This document shows positions 52,038-61,871 of a stretch of DNA of 64,000 nucleotides, in pieces. Numbering within the stretch: position 1 is the first letter of the stretch; every line of letters starts with the position of its first letter. The DNA comes from Pseudomonadota bacterium (GTDB taxonomy: Bacteria > Desulfobacterota > Desulfobacteria > Desulfobacterales > JAHIVH01): the NCBI GenBank assembly GCA_018816735.1, contig JAHIVH010000116.1, positions 1 through 64,000 on the forward strand, read 5' to 3'. A program made the translations under genes and the position numbers. The notes under the pieces were generated by a model that was not told where the DNA came from, did not search any database, and saw nothing but the letters and a program-made list of their open reading frames with translations.

Positions 52038-54683
52038 AAACAGTCGGCCTATATAAAACATTCGCCAGAATATCCCTTTCGATGGGCTGGGTGCAAGTGA
52101 CATGTTGGTGGCTTTAATGACAGAAGGCAGAATGACAAGGGCACCCAGAGTTGTCGATATCATAGTGATCCCGTTTAAAAGCCCCACCAGGACAAGAGGC
52201 TTGAAGTTTGACACGATCATTACGGAAAAACCGAATACAAGGGCAATTGACGTATAACAAATGGCTTTTCCGGATATGGCGATCGTTTTAGTAATTGCCT
52301 CATCCATGGAACAGCTTTCCGTTCTGAAAAACCTGTATGTATTCAGAAAATGAATGGTGTCATCAATACCGATCCCGATGGCTACGGATGCGATGATGGC
52401 TGTCGCTGTATCAAGATTGATGTTAAACCAGCCCATGATACCGAAATTAACTATCACGGCAAACCCCATAGGAATCAATGCAAGAAAACCTGCTTTTACA
52501 TTTTTAAATAGAAGGATCACGATGATGCCCACAGCAATCAAACAGAAAAAAAGGCTGGTCAACTGGCCACGCACCACATAGTCAGACAAAGCCACAAGAA
52601 GTGTGGGCTCTCCTGTAATCTGGAATGTATACCCTGCCGGCAGTTTCCGGGTTAAATAATCTGAAATTTTGTTCTGAATCATTTCGATTTCATGCGTACC
52701 GATGATATATCCTGATTTTTCCCATAATTTGGCAAATACAAGGGCTTTTCTGAAATCAATGTCCACGAAAGATTCAAAATCATCTACCCGTCCATCTGAA
52801 TCCTGATCGTCTCCAGAATACAGCTCGATATAATCCAGAATATCATCACGGGAATCCGGGATTTTATAATAAGACATCTCATCGTTATTCATGGCCATAT
52901 GCATGGTTTTGATAATATCCGTGAAGGCAAAGACTTTACCCACATTCAAATCCATATTATCGTCACTGGTCAGCCATACAGTGAACCCATTGAGCCATTT
53001 CAGGTACTCGGGTGTTAACACGCCGTTAACCTCTCCTGAATCTATGAGAATATTCAAACCGACTGAACCACCGTATTTTTCACCGATCAGGCGGGCGCTT
53101 GTCCGCATGTAATCCTTTTCCTTGAAATAGGACAGGATATCGGTCTCCACTCGTAATTGCAGCAATCCCATAACCGCAGCGATGATTGTGACCAACATGA
53201 CAGCCACAACCGCTTTATGATGTTTGATAGTCAAGCGTGTTAAAAATTTCAGGAGAGGATCGATCCATGTTTTTCCGGTTGACCCGAATAGCTTTTTCGA
53301 CATGTTGGATTCCCTGTGCCGCATAAGCACAAGGCCGGCAGGAATCAGGGACGTCGAAATGATCACGGCAAAGATAATACCGATAGCAGAGAAAAGACCC
53401 CATTCCCTTATGCCTGTCACCTGGTTGGTCTGCAAAGATAAAAAACCGAAAAATGTAGTGACCCCTGCAAGAAAAACCGTCACAGAGATATGAAACATCG
53501 ATATTTTAAGGCCTTCTTTTTTCCCTACCCTCGAAATCATATCAAAATCGATATAATACTGGTTAAGAATATGGATGGCATAAGAGCTTCCGATGGCTAT
53601 CATCAGCGAAGGCAGGGAAACCCCGATAATGGTAATGTTTATTCCAAGGTGTCCCATAAGGCCAAGAATCCAGATGTCAGCCAGGGCCAGGCCGGTAAGG
53701 GGGAGAAAAACACCTCTGAGCGATCTGAAATTCAGATAAAATACAATGAGGACAACCAGCATGACAAGGGGCATGAAATGACGAATGTCTCTTGTCATGT
53801 AGTCGTTCATGAACTTGTTTACTATCGGTACGCCCTGAAGCGTGGGATGCAGTTCCGGATAACTGAAAGCGATTTTCCAGATTTCTTCTCCAAGGATATC
53901 ATCTTTTTGAACATTTTTAATCCTTACAATAAGCGACAGGTCTGTTATCTCACCGGTATGAGGATCACGAACATAAAGAGAATTTTCAAAAGCAGGGTTA
54001 TGAAAAAGCTTTCTTTTTAATACATCGAAATCACCAGCGGTTTCGGGGAAAATAATATCTCCGGATCCGTCCTTTTCTATGAGATCAACAGTCTCCAGAG
54101 TATCGTCTTTTCCACTGAGGTCCTGCGCATTGACAACGGAGATAACATTTTCTACCAATTCTTGTTTTTTCAAGGCAAGGGATGTTTCAAAGGAAAGTAC
54201 AATATCCGAGAAGGCATTTGCTTCCAGTTTCGACGTTTTATCCAGTTGATGATGAGTGGCGTAATCTTCAATGAACCGTTTAAGGGGCGGATCATCTTTT
54301 ACAGCCTCAAGCAGTTCTGCCACAGCAAGCGGACTCTTTTCAGACATGCCTGTTAAGATATGAAGCCGTGTCTCTTCTTTCCGGGGATTGTAATCATGGT
54401 ATTCCTCTATATCCGCTGATAGTGAGGCCAGTTGACTGAAAAAATCCTTGCTTAATAAATTCGGCCCGGTGACATTGATAATAATGAATTTACCGATATT
54501 GCCAAACGTGTTTTTGATCTTTTCATTTGTCACATAACGGATATCGTTTTTGGGCATCATCACATCAACGGAATTGTCAAACTCGAGCTTTGGAATGCCA
54601 GGAGCAAGGAAAAGTGTGATCACCAAAAGAATGACCAGTACGATAACTGGCCTGTTTAAAATAAAATCAAAATATTTTTCCAT
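52023..54683 (-). CDS. MMPL-family RND exporter
   Basis: The 886-residue protein has the RND/MMPL plan: one N-terminal helix, a large periplasmic domain (about 40-270), five helices (about 280-450), a second linking helix near 465-485, a second periplasmic domain (about 500-690), and five C-terminal helices. It has the expected internal duplication; GVSLPSLMIAIGSSYAIHIL and IASVAIGIGIDDTIHFL mark the two sensor helices that carry proton-relay acidic residues in such pumps. MMPL/hopanoid-type exporters move lipids or hydrophobic compounds. No partner membrane-fusion gene lies adjacent. ATG; its last codons lie in a palindrome. Confidence 0.87.
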   Translation of the reverse strand: MEKYFDFILNRPVIVLVILLVITLFLAPGIPKLEFDNSVDVMMPKNDIRYVTNEKIKNTFGNIGKFIIINVTGPNLLSKDFFSQLASLSADIEEYHDYNPRKEETRLHILTGMSEKSPLAVAELLEAVKDDPPLKRFIEDYATHHQLDKTSKLEANAFSDIVLSFETSLALKKQELVENVISVVNAQDLSGKDDTLETVDLIEKDGSGDIIFPETAGDFDVLKRKLFHNPAFENSLYVRDPHTGEITDLSLIVRIKNVQKDDILGEEIWKIAFSYPELHPTLQGVPIVNKFMNDYMTRDIRHFMPLVMLVVLIVFYLNFRSLRGVFLPLTGLALADIWILGLMGHLGINITIIGVSLPSLMIAIGSSYAIHILNQYYIDFDMISRVGKKEGLKISMFHISVTVFLAGVTTFFGFLSLQTNQVTGIREWGLFSAIGIIFAVIISTSLIPAGLVLMRHRESNMSKKLFGSTGKTWIDPLLKFLTRLTIKHHKAVVAVMLVTIIAAVMGLLQLRVETDILSYFKEKDYMRTSARLIGEKYGGSVGLNILIDSGEVNGVLTPEYLKWLNGFTVWLTSDDNMDLNVGKVFAFTDIIKTMHMAMNNDEMSYYKIPDSRDDILDYIELYSGDDQDSDGRVDDFESFVDIDFRKALVFAKLWEKSGYIIGTHEIEMIQNKISDYLTRKLPAGYTFQITGEPTLLVALSDYVVRGQLTSLFFCLIAVGIIVILLFKNVKAGFLALIPMGFAVIVNFGIMGWFNINLDTATAIIASVAIGIGIDDTIHFLNTYRFFRTESCSMDEAITKTIAISGKAICYTSIALVFGFSVMIVSNFKPLVLVGLLNGITMISTTLGALVILPSVIKATNMSLAPSPSKGIFWRMFYIGRLFNLKA

Positions 54684-54753
54684 ATGGACAGTGCCTGCAA
54701 AAAAGATGTATTTGGCGCGTTGAGTCTATCGCTCATTTTGTTAGAATAGGGTG

Positions 54754-55935
54754 TCAACGAAGTTCTTCAAGGACCCGTTTAAAGCCCGGGAGTGACTTTT
54801 CGATGATGGCGTCATCCACGCAATAGGCGATCCTGAAGTGTCCGGGACCGCCAAACCCTGATCCGGGGACAACGAGGATCAATTCTTCCTGTAATGCCTG
54901 AACGAATTTCACATCATCCGGAATAGGTGACTTTGGAAACAGGTAAAAGGCACCGGCCGGTTTTTCAATATCATACCCGCAATCCCTTAGTCCATTCACA
55001 AAGAGATCCCTTTTATGTTTGTACTGCAAGACGTCTACGCTCAACCCCTGCACCATGGCAATGACACGCTGCATCAGAGCCGGGGCATTGACGAAACCCA
55101 AGATGCGGTTGGCAAGGGCCATGCCGTCGATCAGCTTATCAGCATGACCGGCCAAAGGGTTTACGGCAAGAAAACCGATTCGTTCTCCGGGTATGGAAAT
55201 GTCTTTGGAATAGGATGTGGCGACGATAGATTCCTTGTAACACCTGAAAATGCCTGGCACCGAAATGTTATCAAATATGATTTTTCGATAGGGTTCGTCT
55301 GAAACGAGATAAATCGTTGTTTTATATGCGTTGCTTTTTTCTTCAAGAAGTTTGCCCAGCTGAACCAGGTTATCTTCTGAGTAGACCTGGCCGGTGGGAT
55401 TGTTTGGCGTGTTAATTAATACTGCTTTTGTTTTTGGTGTAATGGCTTTCTCAATTTCAGCCACATCGAGCGAGAAATCCGAACAGGTCTTGACGGTTTT
55501 AAGTACACCGCCGTGATTATCTGCGTAAGAATGATATTCTACAAAGTGGGGAACAGGTGAAATAACTTCATCACCTGGGTCCAGTATGGTTTTAAAAATA
55601 ACATTAAGCGCACCTGCAGCGCCACATGTCATAATCACATGTTTTTCATTTACCGTTTCTCCCTGTTCTTTGGAAATAAAGGAGGCCACCTGTTTCCGGA
55701 CATGCGGATATCCTGTATTTGGCATATAAGCATGAAGACCTTTATGATCGTCTGAAGCCACCTTTTGAAGCGCATCCTTGAATGCCTTTGGCGGTTCAAG
55801 ATTGGGATTGCCCAGGCTGAAATCAAAAACATTGTCATTACCATGCAAGGCTTTGAGCCTTCCACCTTCCTCAAACATCTTTCGGATCCAGGAAGATTTT
55901 TCTATCATTGCCAAAATTTTTTTAGAGATTGTCAT
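54754..55935 (-). CDS. PLP-dependent aminotransferase, class I/II
   Basis: The 393-residue enzyme is an aspartate/aromatic-type aminotransferase. Visible fold-type I features: NTPNNPTGQVYS (PLP ring and carboxylate contacts), SDEPYRKIIF, the Schiff-base region ATSYSKDISIPGERIGFLAVNP (catalytic Lys) and the C-terminal FRIAY (substrate carboxylate Arg). ATG at 55935 follows AAGGCGGA; a 12-codon upstream extension lacks homology-like sequence. It is divergent from iorAB and is the likely first step of the amino-acid oxidation unit, converting imported amino acids to 2-oxo acids. Confidence 0.88.
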   Translation of the reverse strand: MTISKKILAMIEKSSWIRKMFEEGGRLKALHGNDNVFDFSLGNPNLEPPKAFKDALQKVASDDHKGLHAYMPNTGYPHVRKQVASFISKEQGETVNEKHVIMTCGAAGALNVIFKTILDPGDEVISPVPHFVEYHSYADNHGGVLKTVKTCSDFSLDVAEIEKAITPKTKAVLINTPNNPTGQVYSEDNLVQLGKLLEEKSNAYKTTIYLVSDEPYRKIIFDNISVPGIFRCYKESIVATSYSKDISIPGERIGFLAVNPLAGHADKLIDGMALANRILGFVNAPALMQRVIAMVQGLSVDVLQYKHKRDLFVNGLRDCGYDIEKPAGAFYLFPKSPIPDDVKFVQALQEELILVVPGSGFGGPGHFRIAYCVDDAIIEKSLPGFKRVLEELR

Positions 55936-56291
55936 ATCCGCCTTCTTTATTCGGGGTTTAAAAGTCTGCATGCCTTCATTTGAAGTTCAAACGGTTTGCT
56001 CATGCTGCATGTTGTTATCTGATGGTGCATATTTTGTCAAATACCAGACCATTGATAATTCGATTTTCAGCATGATATCTCATGCCATGTTTATTTTTAT
56101 TTTTTTTATGGATTTTTATACATGTTCATGCCATATTTTCAAACGATTGACATTTCGATTACCTATTATAAGTATTTGAAATATAAAATAATATCATTAT
56201 AATTGTCCATCGGGAGTTGATTGATTGGAAACGCACAGGGATAATACCCATTCTATTGTAAAAACGATATTCAGTATTTTTTTGGTGGATC
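55936..56291. other. Divergent promoter region between aminotransferase and iorA
   Basis: This AT-rich gap of about 356 bp contains a perfect TTGACA at 56147 on the plus strand with TATAAG 14 bases later, a short spacer. I found no ORF, RNA or hairpin in it. It must carry the iorA promoter and the aminotransferase promoter on the other strand. Confidence 0.4.
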
Positions 56292-58043
56292 ATGAAATTA
56301 CTTTTATCTGGTAACGAGGCCATTGCCAGGGGCGCTTATGAAGCCGGTGTCAAGGTTGCAGCTGCATACCCCGGAACCCCAAGCACTGAAATTCTTGAAA
56401 ACATAATCGATTATCCTGATATTTACGCTGAATGGGCACCAAATGAGAAGGTGGCGCTTGAAGTGGGCATTGGCGCATCCATTGCCGGAGAGCGGACGAT
56501 TGTGGTGATGAAACATGTTGGTGTCAATGTGGCGGCCGATCCTCTTTTTACGCTGTCGTATACAGGCGTCAGGGGAGGGGTGGTTATAATCACTGCTGAT
56601 GATCCGGCCATGCACAGTTCCCAGAATGAACAGGACAACAGGAACTATGCCAAATTTGCCAAGGTGCCGATGCTGGAACCTTCCGACAGCCAGGAAGCAA
56701 AAGATTTTGTTCTGAAAGCCTTTGAAATCAGTGAAACATTTGATACGCCAGTTTTTATCAGGACAACCACTCGCGTTTCGCATTCCAAATCACTTGTTGA
56801 GTTGAGCGAACCGGCAAAACGTAACCCAAAAGACACTTTAGAAAGAGACCCGCAAAAGTACGTCATGCTTCCCAACCATGCCAGGGCAAGGCACCCTTTG
56901 GTTGAAAAAAGGCTCGATAAACTTCAGGCATTTTCTGATGCGTTTGAAGAAAACAGGATTGAGCTGAATGATTTGAATATAGGTATTATTGCAGATAGTG
57001 TCGCCTATCAATACGCCAAAGAAGCGTTTCCGGAGTATTCATTCCTGAAAATTTCAATGGTCCACCCGCTGCCGCTTAAAAAAATCAGGGAATTTGCAGA
57101 TCAGGTCAAAAAACTATACGTGTTTGAAGAACTCGACCCCTTTATTGAGGAACAGGTTAAAGCCCTTGGCATTTCTGTAACCGGTAAAGACGTTTTCCCG
57201 ATCTGTGGTGAATTCGACCCGTCAACAGCCATTGAAGGCATTTCCGGCTTGAAAATCAGCATACCGAACAAACCGCTAATTGATGTGCTGCCTCCACGGC
57301 CACCCAACATGTGTCCGGGATGCCCTCACCGCGGCCTCTTTTATACCCTTAAACAATTGAAAGTATTTGTGACCGGCGATATTGGGTGTTATACACTTGC
57401 CGCCCTTCCGCCATTACAGATTATAGATTCATGTATTTGCATGGGAGCCAGCATTGGAAATGCCCACGGCATTGATAAAGCGCTTGGTGACAAAATTCAG
57501 GGAAAAGTCGTTGCTGTTATCGGTGATTCCACGTTCATGCATTCCGGCATTACAGGCCTTCTTGATATTGTTTACAACAATGGAAACTCAACGGTCATTA
57601 TCCTGGACAATCGAACGACGGCCATGACCGGACGACAGGAAAATCCCGGAACAGGATATACCTTAATGGGTAAACCTGCAAAAAGACTGGATCTTGAAGC
57701 CTTGACACGCGCCCTTGGCGTGGAACATGTCCGAAAAGTTGATCCATATGATCTGAAAACGTTAAAGGCTATACTCAAAGACGAACTTGAGCGAAAGGCA
57801 CCATCGGTTATCATCACTGAAGCGCCTTGTGTGCTCCATAAAAGAAGTTACCAGAAAGGTGCTAAACCTTTAACCGTAAACAGTGATGTTTGTATCGGTT
57901 GCAAAACCTGTACACATATCGGATGCCCCGCCATAAGTTTTGTAAAAACAGATGATAAAAAAGGAAAATCTGTTATTAATGAGGCGCTGTGTACGGGCTG
58001 TGACGTCTGTGCACAAATCTGCAAGGTAAAAGCCATATCTTAA
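56292..58043 (+). CDS. iorA: Indolepyruvate:ferredoxin oxidoreductase alpha subunit
   Basis: The 583-residue subunit oxidatively decarboxylates aryl-pyruvates to aryl-acetyl-CoA with ferredoxin as acceptor. It has the pyrimidine-binding domain at the N-terminus (GNEAIARGAYEAGVKVAAAYPGTPSTE), a TPP-binding domain with the CPGCPHRG and GDIGCYT motifs, a GDSTFMHSGITG...NNGNSTVIILDN TPP-metal motif, and two C-terminal 4Fe-4S clusters (CIGCKTC...GCPAIS and CTGCDVC...CKVKAI). All are intact. The gene precedes iorB by 12 bases and belongs with the adjacent amino-acid importer. Confidence 0.95.
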   Translation: MKLLLSGNEAIARGAYEAGVKVAAAYPGTPSTEILENIIDYPDIYAEWAPNEKVALEVGIGASIAGERTIVVMKHVGVNVAADPLFTLSYTGVRGGVVIITADDPAMHSSQNEQDNRNYAKFAKVPMLEPSDSQEAKDFVLKAFEISETFDTPVFIRTTTRVSHSKSLVELSEPAKRNPKDTLERDPQKYVMLPNHARARHPLVEKRLDKLQAFSDAFEENRIELNDLNIGIIADSVAYQYAKEAFPEYSFLKISMVHPLPLKKIREFADQVKKLYVFEELDPFIEEQVKALGISVTGKDVFPICGEFDPSTAIEGISGLKISIPNKPLIDVLPPRPPNMCPGCPHRGLFYTLKQLKVFVTGDIGCYTLAALPPLQIIDSCICMGASIGNAHGIDKALGDKIQGKVVAVIGDSTFMHSGITGLLDIVYNNGNSTVIILDNRTTAMTGRQENPGTGYTLMGKPAKRLDLEALTRALGVEHVRKVDPYDLKTLKAILKDELERKAPSVIITEAPCVLHKRSYQKGAKPLTVNSDVCIGCKTCTHIGCPAISFVKTDDKKGKSVINEALCTGCDVCAQICKVKAIS

Positions 58044-58055
58044 CAGGAGTTTTAC

Positions 58056-58631
58056 ATGAATCAGAAAACAAACATCCTGATGGCCGGAGTTGGCGGTCAG
58101 GGCGTATTACTTGCCAGCGAAATTCTTTCTGACGTAATGATGAATGCCGGATTTGACGTGAAAAAAAGTGAGGTCCACGGTATGGCCCAACGGGGTGGCA
58201 GTGTGACCAGTCATGTCATCATAGGGGAAAAAGTCTATTCGCCAATTATCAGAAAAGGGGAGGCCGACATTCTTTTCTCGTTTGAAATTCTTGAAACCAT
58301 GCGCTATCTTGACTACCTGAAAAAAGATGCTGTGATACTTGTCAACAATCAAAAAATTCTGCCACCATCCGTAAGCATGGGAAAGGATGTTTATCCGGAT
58401 CAAAGCATCGAATTATTGAATAGTCATTATAAAAATGTATCTGTGGTCAATGCCCTTGACCTTGCACGTCAGGCAGGCAATCCAAAGGCATTGAATGTCG
58501 TTTTCATCGGTGCATTATCAAGACATTTTCAGGAGGATGAATCGCTCTGGCATAAGGCCATTGAAAAAATACTTCCGCCAAAACTGGTGCCATTAAACAT
58601 AAAGGCCTTTGGTCTTGGCCGAAATGCCTGA
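58056..58631 (+). CDS. iorB: Indolepyruvate:ferredoxin oxidoreductase beta subunit
   Basis: The 191-residue subunit forms the second half of IOR. It shows the family's gamma-type domain with the GGQGVLLASEIL loop and the EVHGMAQRGGSVTSHV signature. It starts 12 bases after iorA and ends 83 bases before the transporter binding protein. With iorA it makes acetyl-CoA-type products from aryl or branched 2-oxo acids. Complete and unremarkable in length. Confidence 0.93.
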   Translation: MNQKTNILMAGVGGQGVLLASEILSDVMMNAGFDVKKSEVHGMAQRGGSVTSHVIIGEKVYSPIIRKGEADILFSFEILETMRYLDYLKKDAVILVNNQKILPPSVSMGKDVYPDQSIELLNSHYKNVSVVNALDLARQAGNPKALNVVFIGALSRHFQEDESLWHKAIEKILPPKLVPLNIKAFGLGRNA

Positions 58632-58714
58632 AGATATAAAGCTGTAACACAAGCAGGATATGAAGAAGCAGGGGTGTATTACTTACCAATAATATTTAGA
58701 GGAGGGATGTTGAA

Positions 58715-59866
58715 ATGAATCGAAAACTTTTTTGTTTTACAGCAGTATCCTTTTTTATGGTCATGAGTGCGCTTACACCGCATCTTTTTGCAGAGGATTA
58801 CAAGGTCGGGTGTCTGTTTTCAATCACAGGAAGCGCTTCCTGGTTAGGAGAACCTGAAAGAAACACAGCTGAGATGATCGCAGAGGAAATAAACAAAGCC
58901 GGCGGGATTAACGGCCACAAGCTGAAACTCTATATCGAAGACACTCAGGGTGATAATACACGCGCCGTTAATGCGACCAAAAAACTGATCAAAAAAGACA
59001 AGGTCTGTGCCATCATCGGGCCCTCAAGAAGCGGTACCAGTATGGCCGTGATTCCTATTGTGCAGGCAGAACAGATACCTCTGATTTCGTGTGCGGGAGC
59101 AGAAGTCATTGTCGAACCCGTACAGGAAAGAAAATGGGTATTCAAGACTCCTCAAAAAGACAGTGATTGCGTGAAACGAATTTATGATCACCTGACTGCA
59201 AAAGGCATCAAGGATATCGGCATTATTTCAGGTACAACCGGGTTTGGTACTGCCGGCAGAGATCAATTGAAAGCGATTGCCAAAGAATATGGCATGAATA
59301 TTGTCGCTGATGAAACCTATAGCCCGGCTGACACAGATATGACCGCCCAGCTGGTAAAAATCAGGAATTCCGGCGCCAAAGCTCTTGTGAACTGGTCAAT
59401 CGTTCCTGCCCAGTCTATTGTTCCCAAGAATATGAAACAGCTTAAGTTCGATATTCCTCTTTATCAAAGCCATGGCTTTGGCAATGTGAAATATGTAGAA
59501 GCAGCAGGACCTGCTGCAGATGGTATCATTTTTCCGGGTGGCAGGCTTTTATGTGTCGATTCGGTATCTGATGACAATCCCCAGAAAGCGGTGCTCAAAC
59601 AATACCGGGATGCCTATGAAGCCAGATTCAAAGATAAGGTCAGCACCTTTGGCGGCCATGCCTATGATTCCCTTTGGCTGGTCATCAATGCACTAAAAGC
59701 CGTTGGAGATGATCCTGCAAAAATCCGTGATTATTTGGAAACCAGCACATTGGTTGGAACAGGCGGTGTTTTTAAATTTTCCCCAACAGATCATAACGGC
59801 CTTGATAAAAATGCGTTTGAAATGATCACGATCAAAAACGGTGAGTTTGTTGTACTTAAAGACTGA
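58715..59866 (+). CDS. livJ: Branched-chain/aromatic amino acid ABC binding protein
   Basis: The 383-residue periplasmic binding protein has a clear signal peptide (KLFCFTAVSFFMVMSALTPHLFAED), followed by the LivJ/LivK-type fold: VGCLFSITGSASWLG, AAIIGPSRSGTS-like stretch (CAIIGPSRSG), and ISGTTGFG. AGAGGAGGG precedes the ATG. The substrate may be aromatic or branched-chain amino acids; context with iorAB favours aromatic or other bulky ones. A hairpin separates it from the permease genes. Confidence 0.88.
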   Translation: MNRKLFCFTAVSFFMVMSALTPHLFAEDYKVGCLFSITGSASWLGEPERNTAEMIAEEINKAGGINGHKLKLYIEDTQGDNTRAVNATKKLIKKDKVCAIIGPSRSGTSMAVIPIVQAEQIPLISCAGAEVIVEPVQERKWVFKTPQKDSDCVKRIYDHLTAKGIKDIGIISGTTGFGTAGRDQLKAIAKEYGMNIVADETYSPADTDMTAQLVKIRNSGAKALVNWSIVPAQSIVPKNMKQLKFDIPLYQSHGFGNVKYVEAAGPAADGIIFPGGRLLCVDSVSDDNPQKAVLKQYRDAYEARFKDKVSTFGGHAYDSLWLVINALKAVGDDPAKIRDYLETSTLVGTGGVFKFSPTDHNGLDKNAFEMITIKNGEFVVLKD

Positions 59867-59898
59867 TTCGTTTCAAATCATCTATTAGCCAATCACAT

Positions 59899-59926
59899 CC
59901 ATGAAGGCCTGTTTTTGCCTTCATGG
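59899..59926 (+). promoter_or_regulatory. Hairpin between livJ and livH
   Basis: CCATGAAGGC and its exact complement GCCTTCATGG close an 8-base loop. An in-frame ATG for livH lies in its 3' arm, while the better-placed ATG at 59947 lies outside. Such a hairpin can stabilise the binding-protein mRNA or slow ribosomes before the permease genes. Confidence 0.5.
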
Positions 59927-59946
59927 ATAAATACCGGACAACTTCC

Positions 59947-60849
59947 ATGAACCACAGCAACCAATTTTCTGATCTTCTTCAATTCGTTTTTATGGGGATT
60001 CAGCGCGGAAGCATCTATGCGCTAGTTGCCATGGGATTTAACATCATTTACAACGCCACCGGCGTCATCAATTTTGCCCAGGGGGAATTTGTTGTTCTTG
60101 GAGGGCTCATTATGGTATCCATGACCACAATGTTGCACGTTCCCATCGTCGTCGCTTTTTTTCTCTCTACACTTGTTGTCATGATAGCGGGTGTGATCAT
60201 GGAACGGTTTACGATCAATCCGGTCAAGGAACCGGGTATCCTGCGATTGATCATCATCACAATCGCTGTTTCCATTCTGCTTAAAGGAATTGCCATGTGC
60301 ATATGGGGAAAAGATTCCTATCACATGGATCATTTTTCCGGAGATACGCCTTTTGAAATATTCGGCGCAACCATTCTCCCACAGACACTCTGGATCATTG
60401 GGATTTTAGTAATTATTGTCTTTTTTTTCATTCTTTTTTTTAACCACACAATGATCGGCAAAAGCATGCGTGCCTGCGCCATAAACAGGGATGCCGCAAG
60501 ACTTGTGGGCATTAACGACCGGCTTGCAGTCATGTACTCATTCGCCATTTCAGCTGGTATCGGGGCTATCGCAGGAATTATCATTACCCCGATTATTCAG
60601 ATGGATTATGGACGGGGCGCCCTGTTGGGACTTAAGGGATTTGGAGCGGCTGTTGTCGGGGGGTTGGGAAACAGTATCGGAGCAGTTGTTGCAGGAATCA
60701 TTCTAGGCGTTATTGAAGCGCTTGGCGCCGGTTATATTTCTTCTCATTACATGGATGCCATAGCATTGCTCATTTTGCTAATCGTTCTTTTCCTACGGCC
60801 AAGCGGGATTATGGGAAGTTCGGAAGCATCCCGATTGAAAGATTTTTAA
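59947..60849 (+). CDS. livH: Amino-acid ABC transporter permease, LivH type
   Basis: The 300-residue permease has about eight hydrophobic helices and the LivH hallmarks GIQRGSIYALVAMGFNIIYNATGVINFAQG at the N-terminus and KGFGAAVVGGLGNSIGAVVAG near the C-terminus. ATG at 59947 was preferred over the ATG at 59923, which lies inside a hairpin. It precedes livM by one base, so the two are translated together. It imports the amino acid delivered by the binding protein. Confidence 0.92.
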   Translation: MNHSNQFSDLLQFVFMGIQRGSIYALVAMGFNIIYNATGVINFAQGEFVVLGGLIMVSMTTMLHVPIVVAFFLSTLVVMIAGVIMERFTINPVKEPGILRLIIITIAVSILLKGIAMCIWGKDSYHMDHFSGDTPFEIFGATILPQTLWIIGILVIIVFFFILFFNHTMIGKSMRACAINRDAARLVGINDRLAVMYSFAISAGIGAIAGIIITPIIQMDYGRGALLGLKGFGAAVVGGLGNSIGAVVAGIILGVIEALGAGYISSHYMDAIALLILLIVLFLRPSGIMGSSEASRLKDF

Positions 60850-60850
60850 A

Positions 60851-61855
60851 ATGGGAACAAAAGATTATCTGGGGATCATATGGTTTTCTATTATTCTTGT
60901 GGTCACCCCTTTCATTATTGGAAACGATTACTATATAGGCATCCTTGTATTTGCAGCATTTAATTGTCTGTCCTGCATCGGTTTAAGCCTGCTGATGGGA
61001 TATGCCGGACAGATTTCCTTAGGTCATGCGGCTTTTCTTGGCATCGGTGCCTATTCATCTGCATTGTTAACCGTTAAAATGGGATGGTCACCCTGGCTGG
61101 CAATTGTTCTGGGTATTATTTTGGCCGTGATCATGGCCCTGGTTATCGGTATCCCTTCCCTGAGGCTAAAAGGGCATTATCTGGCCATGGCCACACTCGG
61201 ATTTGGATCTATCATTCATATAGTTACAGTCGCAGCAGTCGATTTTACAGGCGGGCCTGCGGGGATTTCACAGATTCCCACACTCAACATTTTTGGCTTT
61301 CCCATTAACTCTGACGTCAAATATTATGCATTTATATGGATCATTGTTGTTATTGGCCTTTTTTTTGCCTTGAATATCATTCATTCGAGATCAGGAAGGG
61401 CGCTTCGGGCCATCCACGGCAGCGAAGACGCGGCGGGTTCAAGCGGTATCCATACATCCCGATACAAAATCCGTATTTTTGTCATCAGTGCGATTTATTC
61501 GAGTATTGCAGGAAGCTTTTATGCGCATTATGTCAATTACATCGATCCGGGTCCTTTTGGCATCATGCATTCAGTGCTTCTGGTCACCATGGTGGCGGTA
61601 GGCGGGATGCATAAAGTTTGGGGAGCGGTTATCGGTTCGATTCTTCTTTCGGTTCTTCCTGAAATTTTATCAACGATTTCAGAAGTTGTCGAAGGTTACG
61701 GGATCGAATATAAACCCGATTATGACACCTTGATTTATGGTTCAATTCTTCTTGCGATCATGCTTTTTTTACCTGGAGGTATTTTTCAAGGTGTGGGGGA
61801 TGGATTTAAACGACTGAAAAAACTGTTTACACGGAAAACGAGTTCTGCTGTCTGA
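60851..61855 (+). CDS. livM: Amino-acid ABC transporter permease, LivM type
   Basis: The 334-residue second permease is highly hydrophobic, with the LivM motifs LLMGYAGQISLGHAAFLGIGAY near residue 50 and GRALRAIHGSEDAAGSSGI in the EAA-like cytoplasmic loop (about 177). It starts one base after livH and ends 16 bases before livG. Complete. Confidence 0.94.
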   Translation: MGTKDYLGIIWFSIILVVTPFIIGNDYYIGILVFAAFNCLSCIGLSLLMGYAGQISLGHAAFLGIGAYSSALLTVKMGWSPWLAIVLGIILAVIMALVIGIPSLRLKGHYLAMATLGFGSIIHIVTVAAVDFTGGPAGISQIPTLNIFGFPINSDVKYYAFIWIIVVIGLFFALNIIHSRSGRALRAIHGSEDAAGSSGIHTSRYKIRIFVISAIYSSIAGSFYAHYVNYIDPGPFGIMHSVLLVTMVAVGGMHKVWGAVIGSILLSVLPEILSTISEVVEGYGIEYKPDYDTLIYGSILLAIMLFLPGGIFQGVGDGFKRLKKLFTRKTSSAV

Positions 61856-61871
61856 CATTTTAATATAATGG

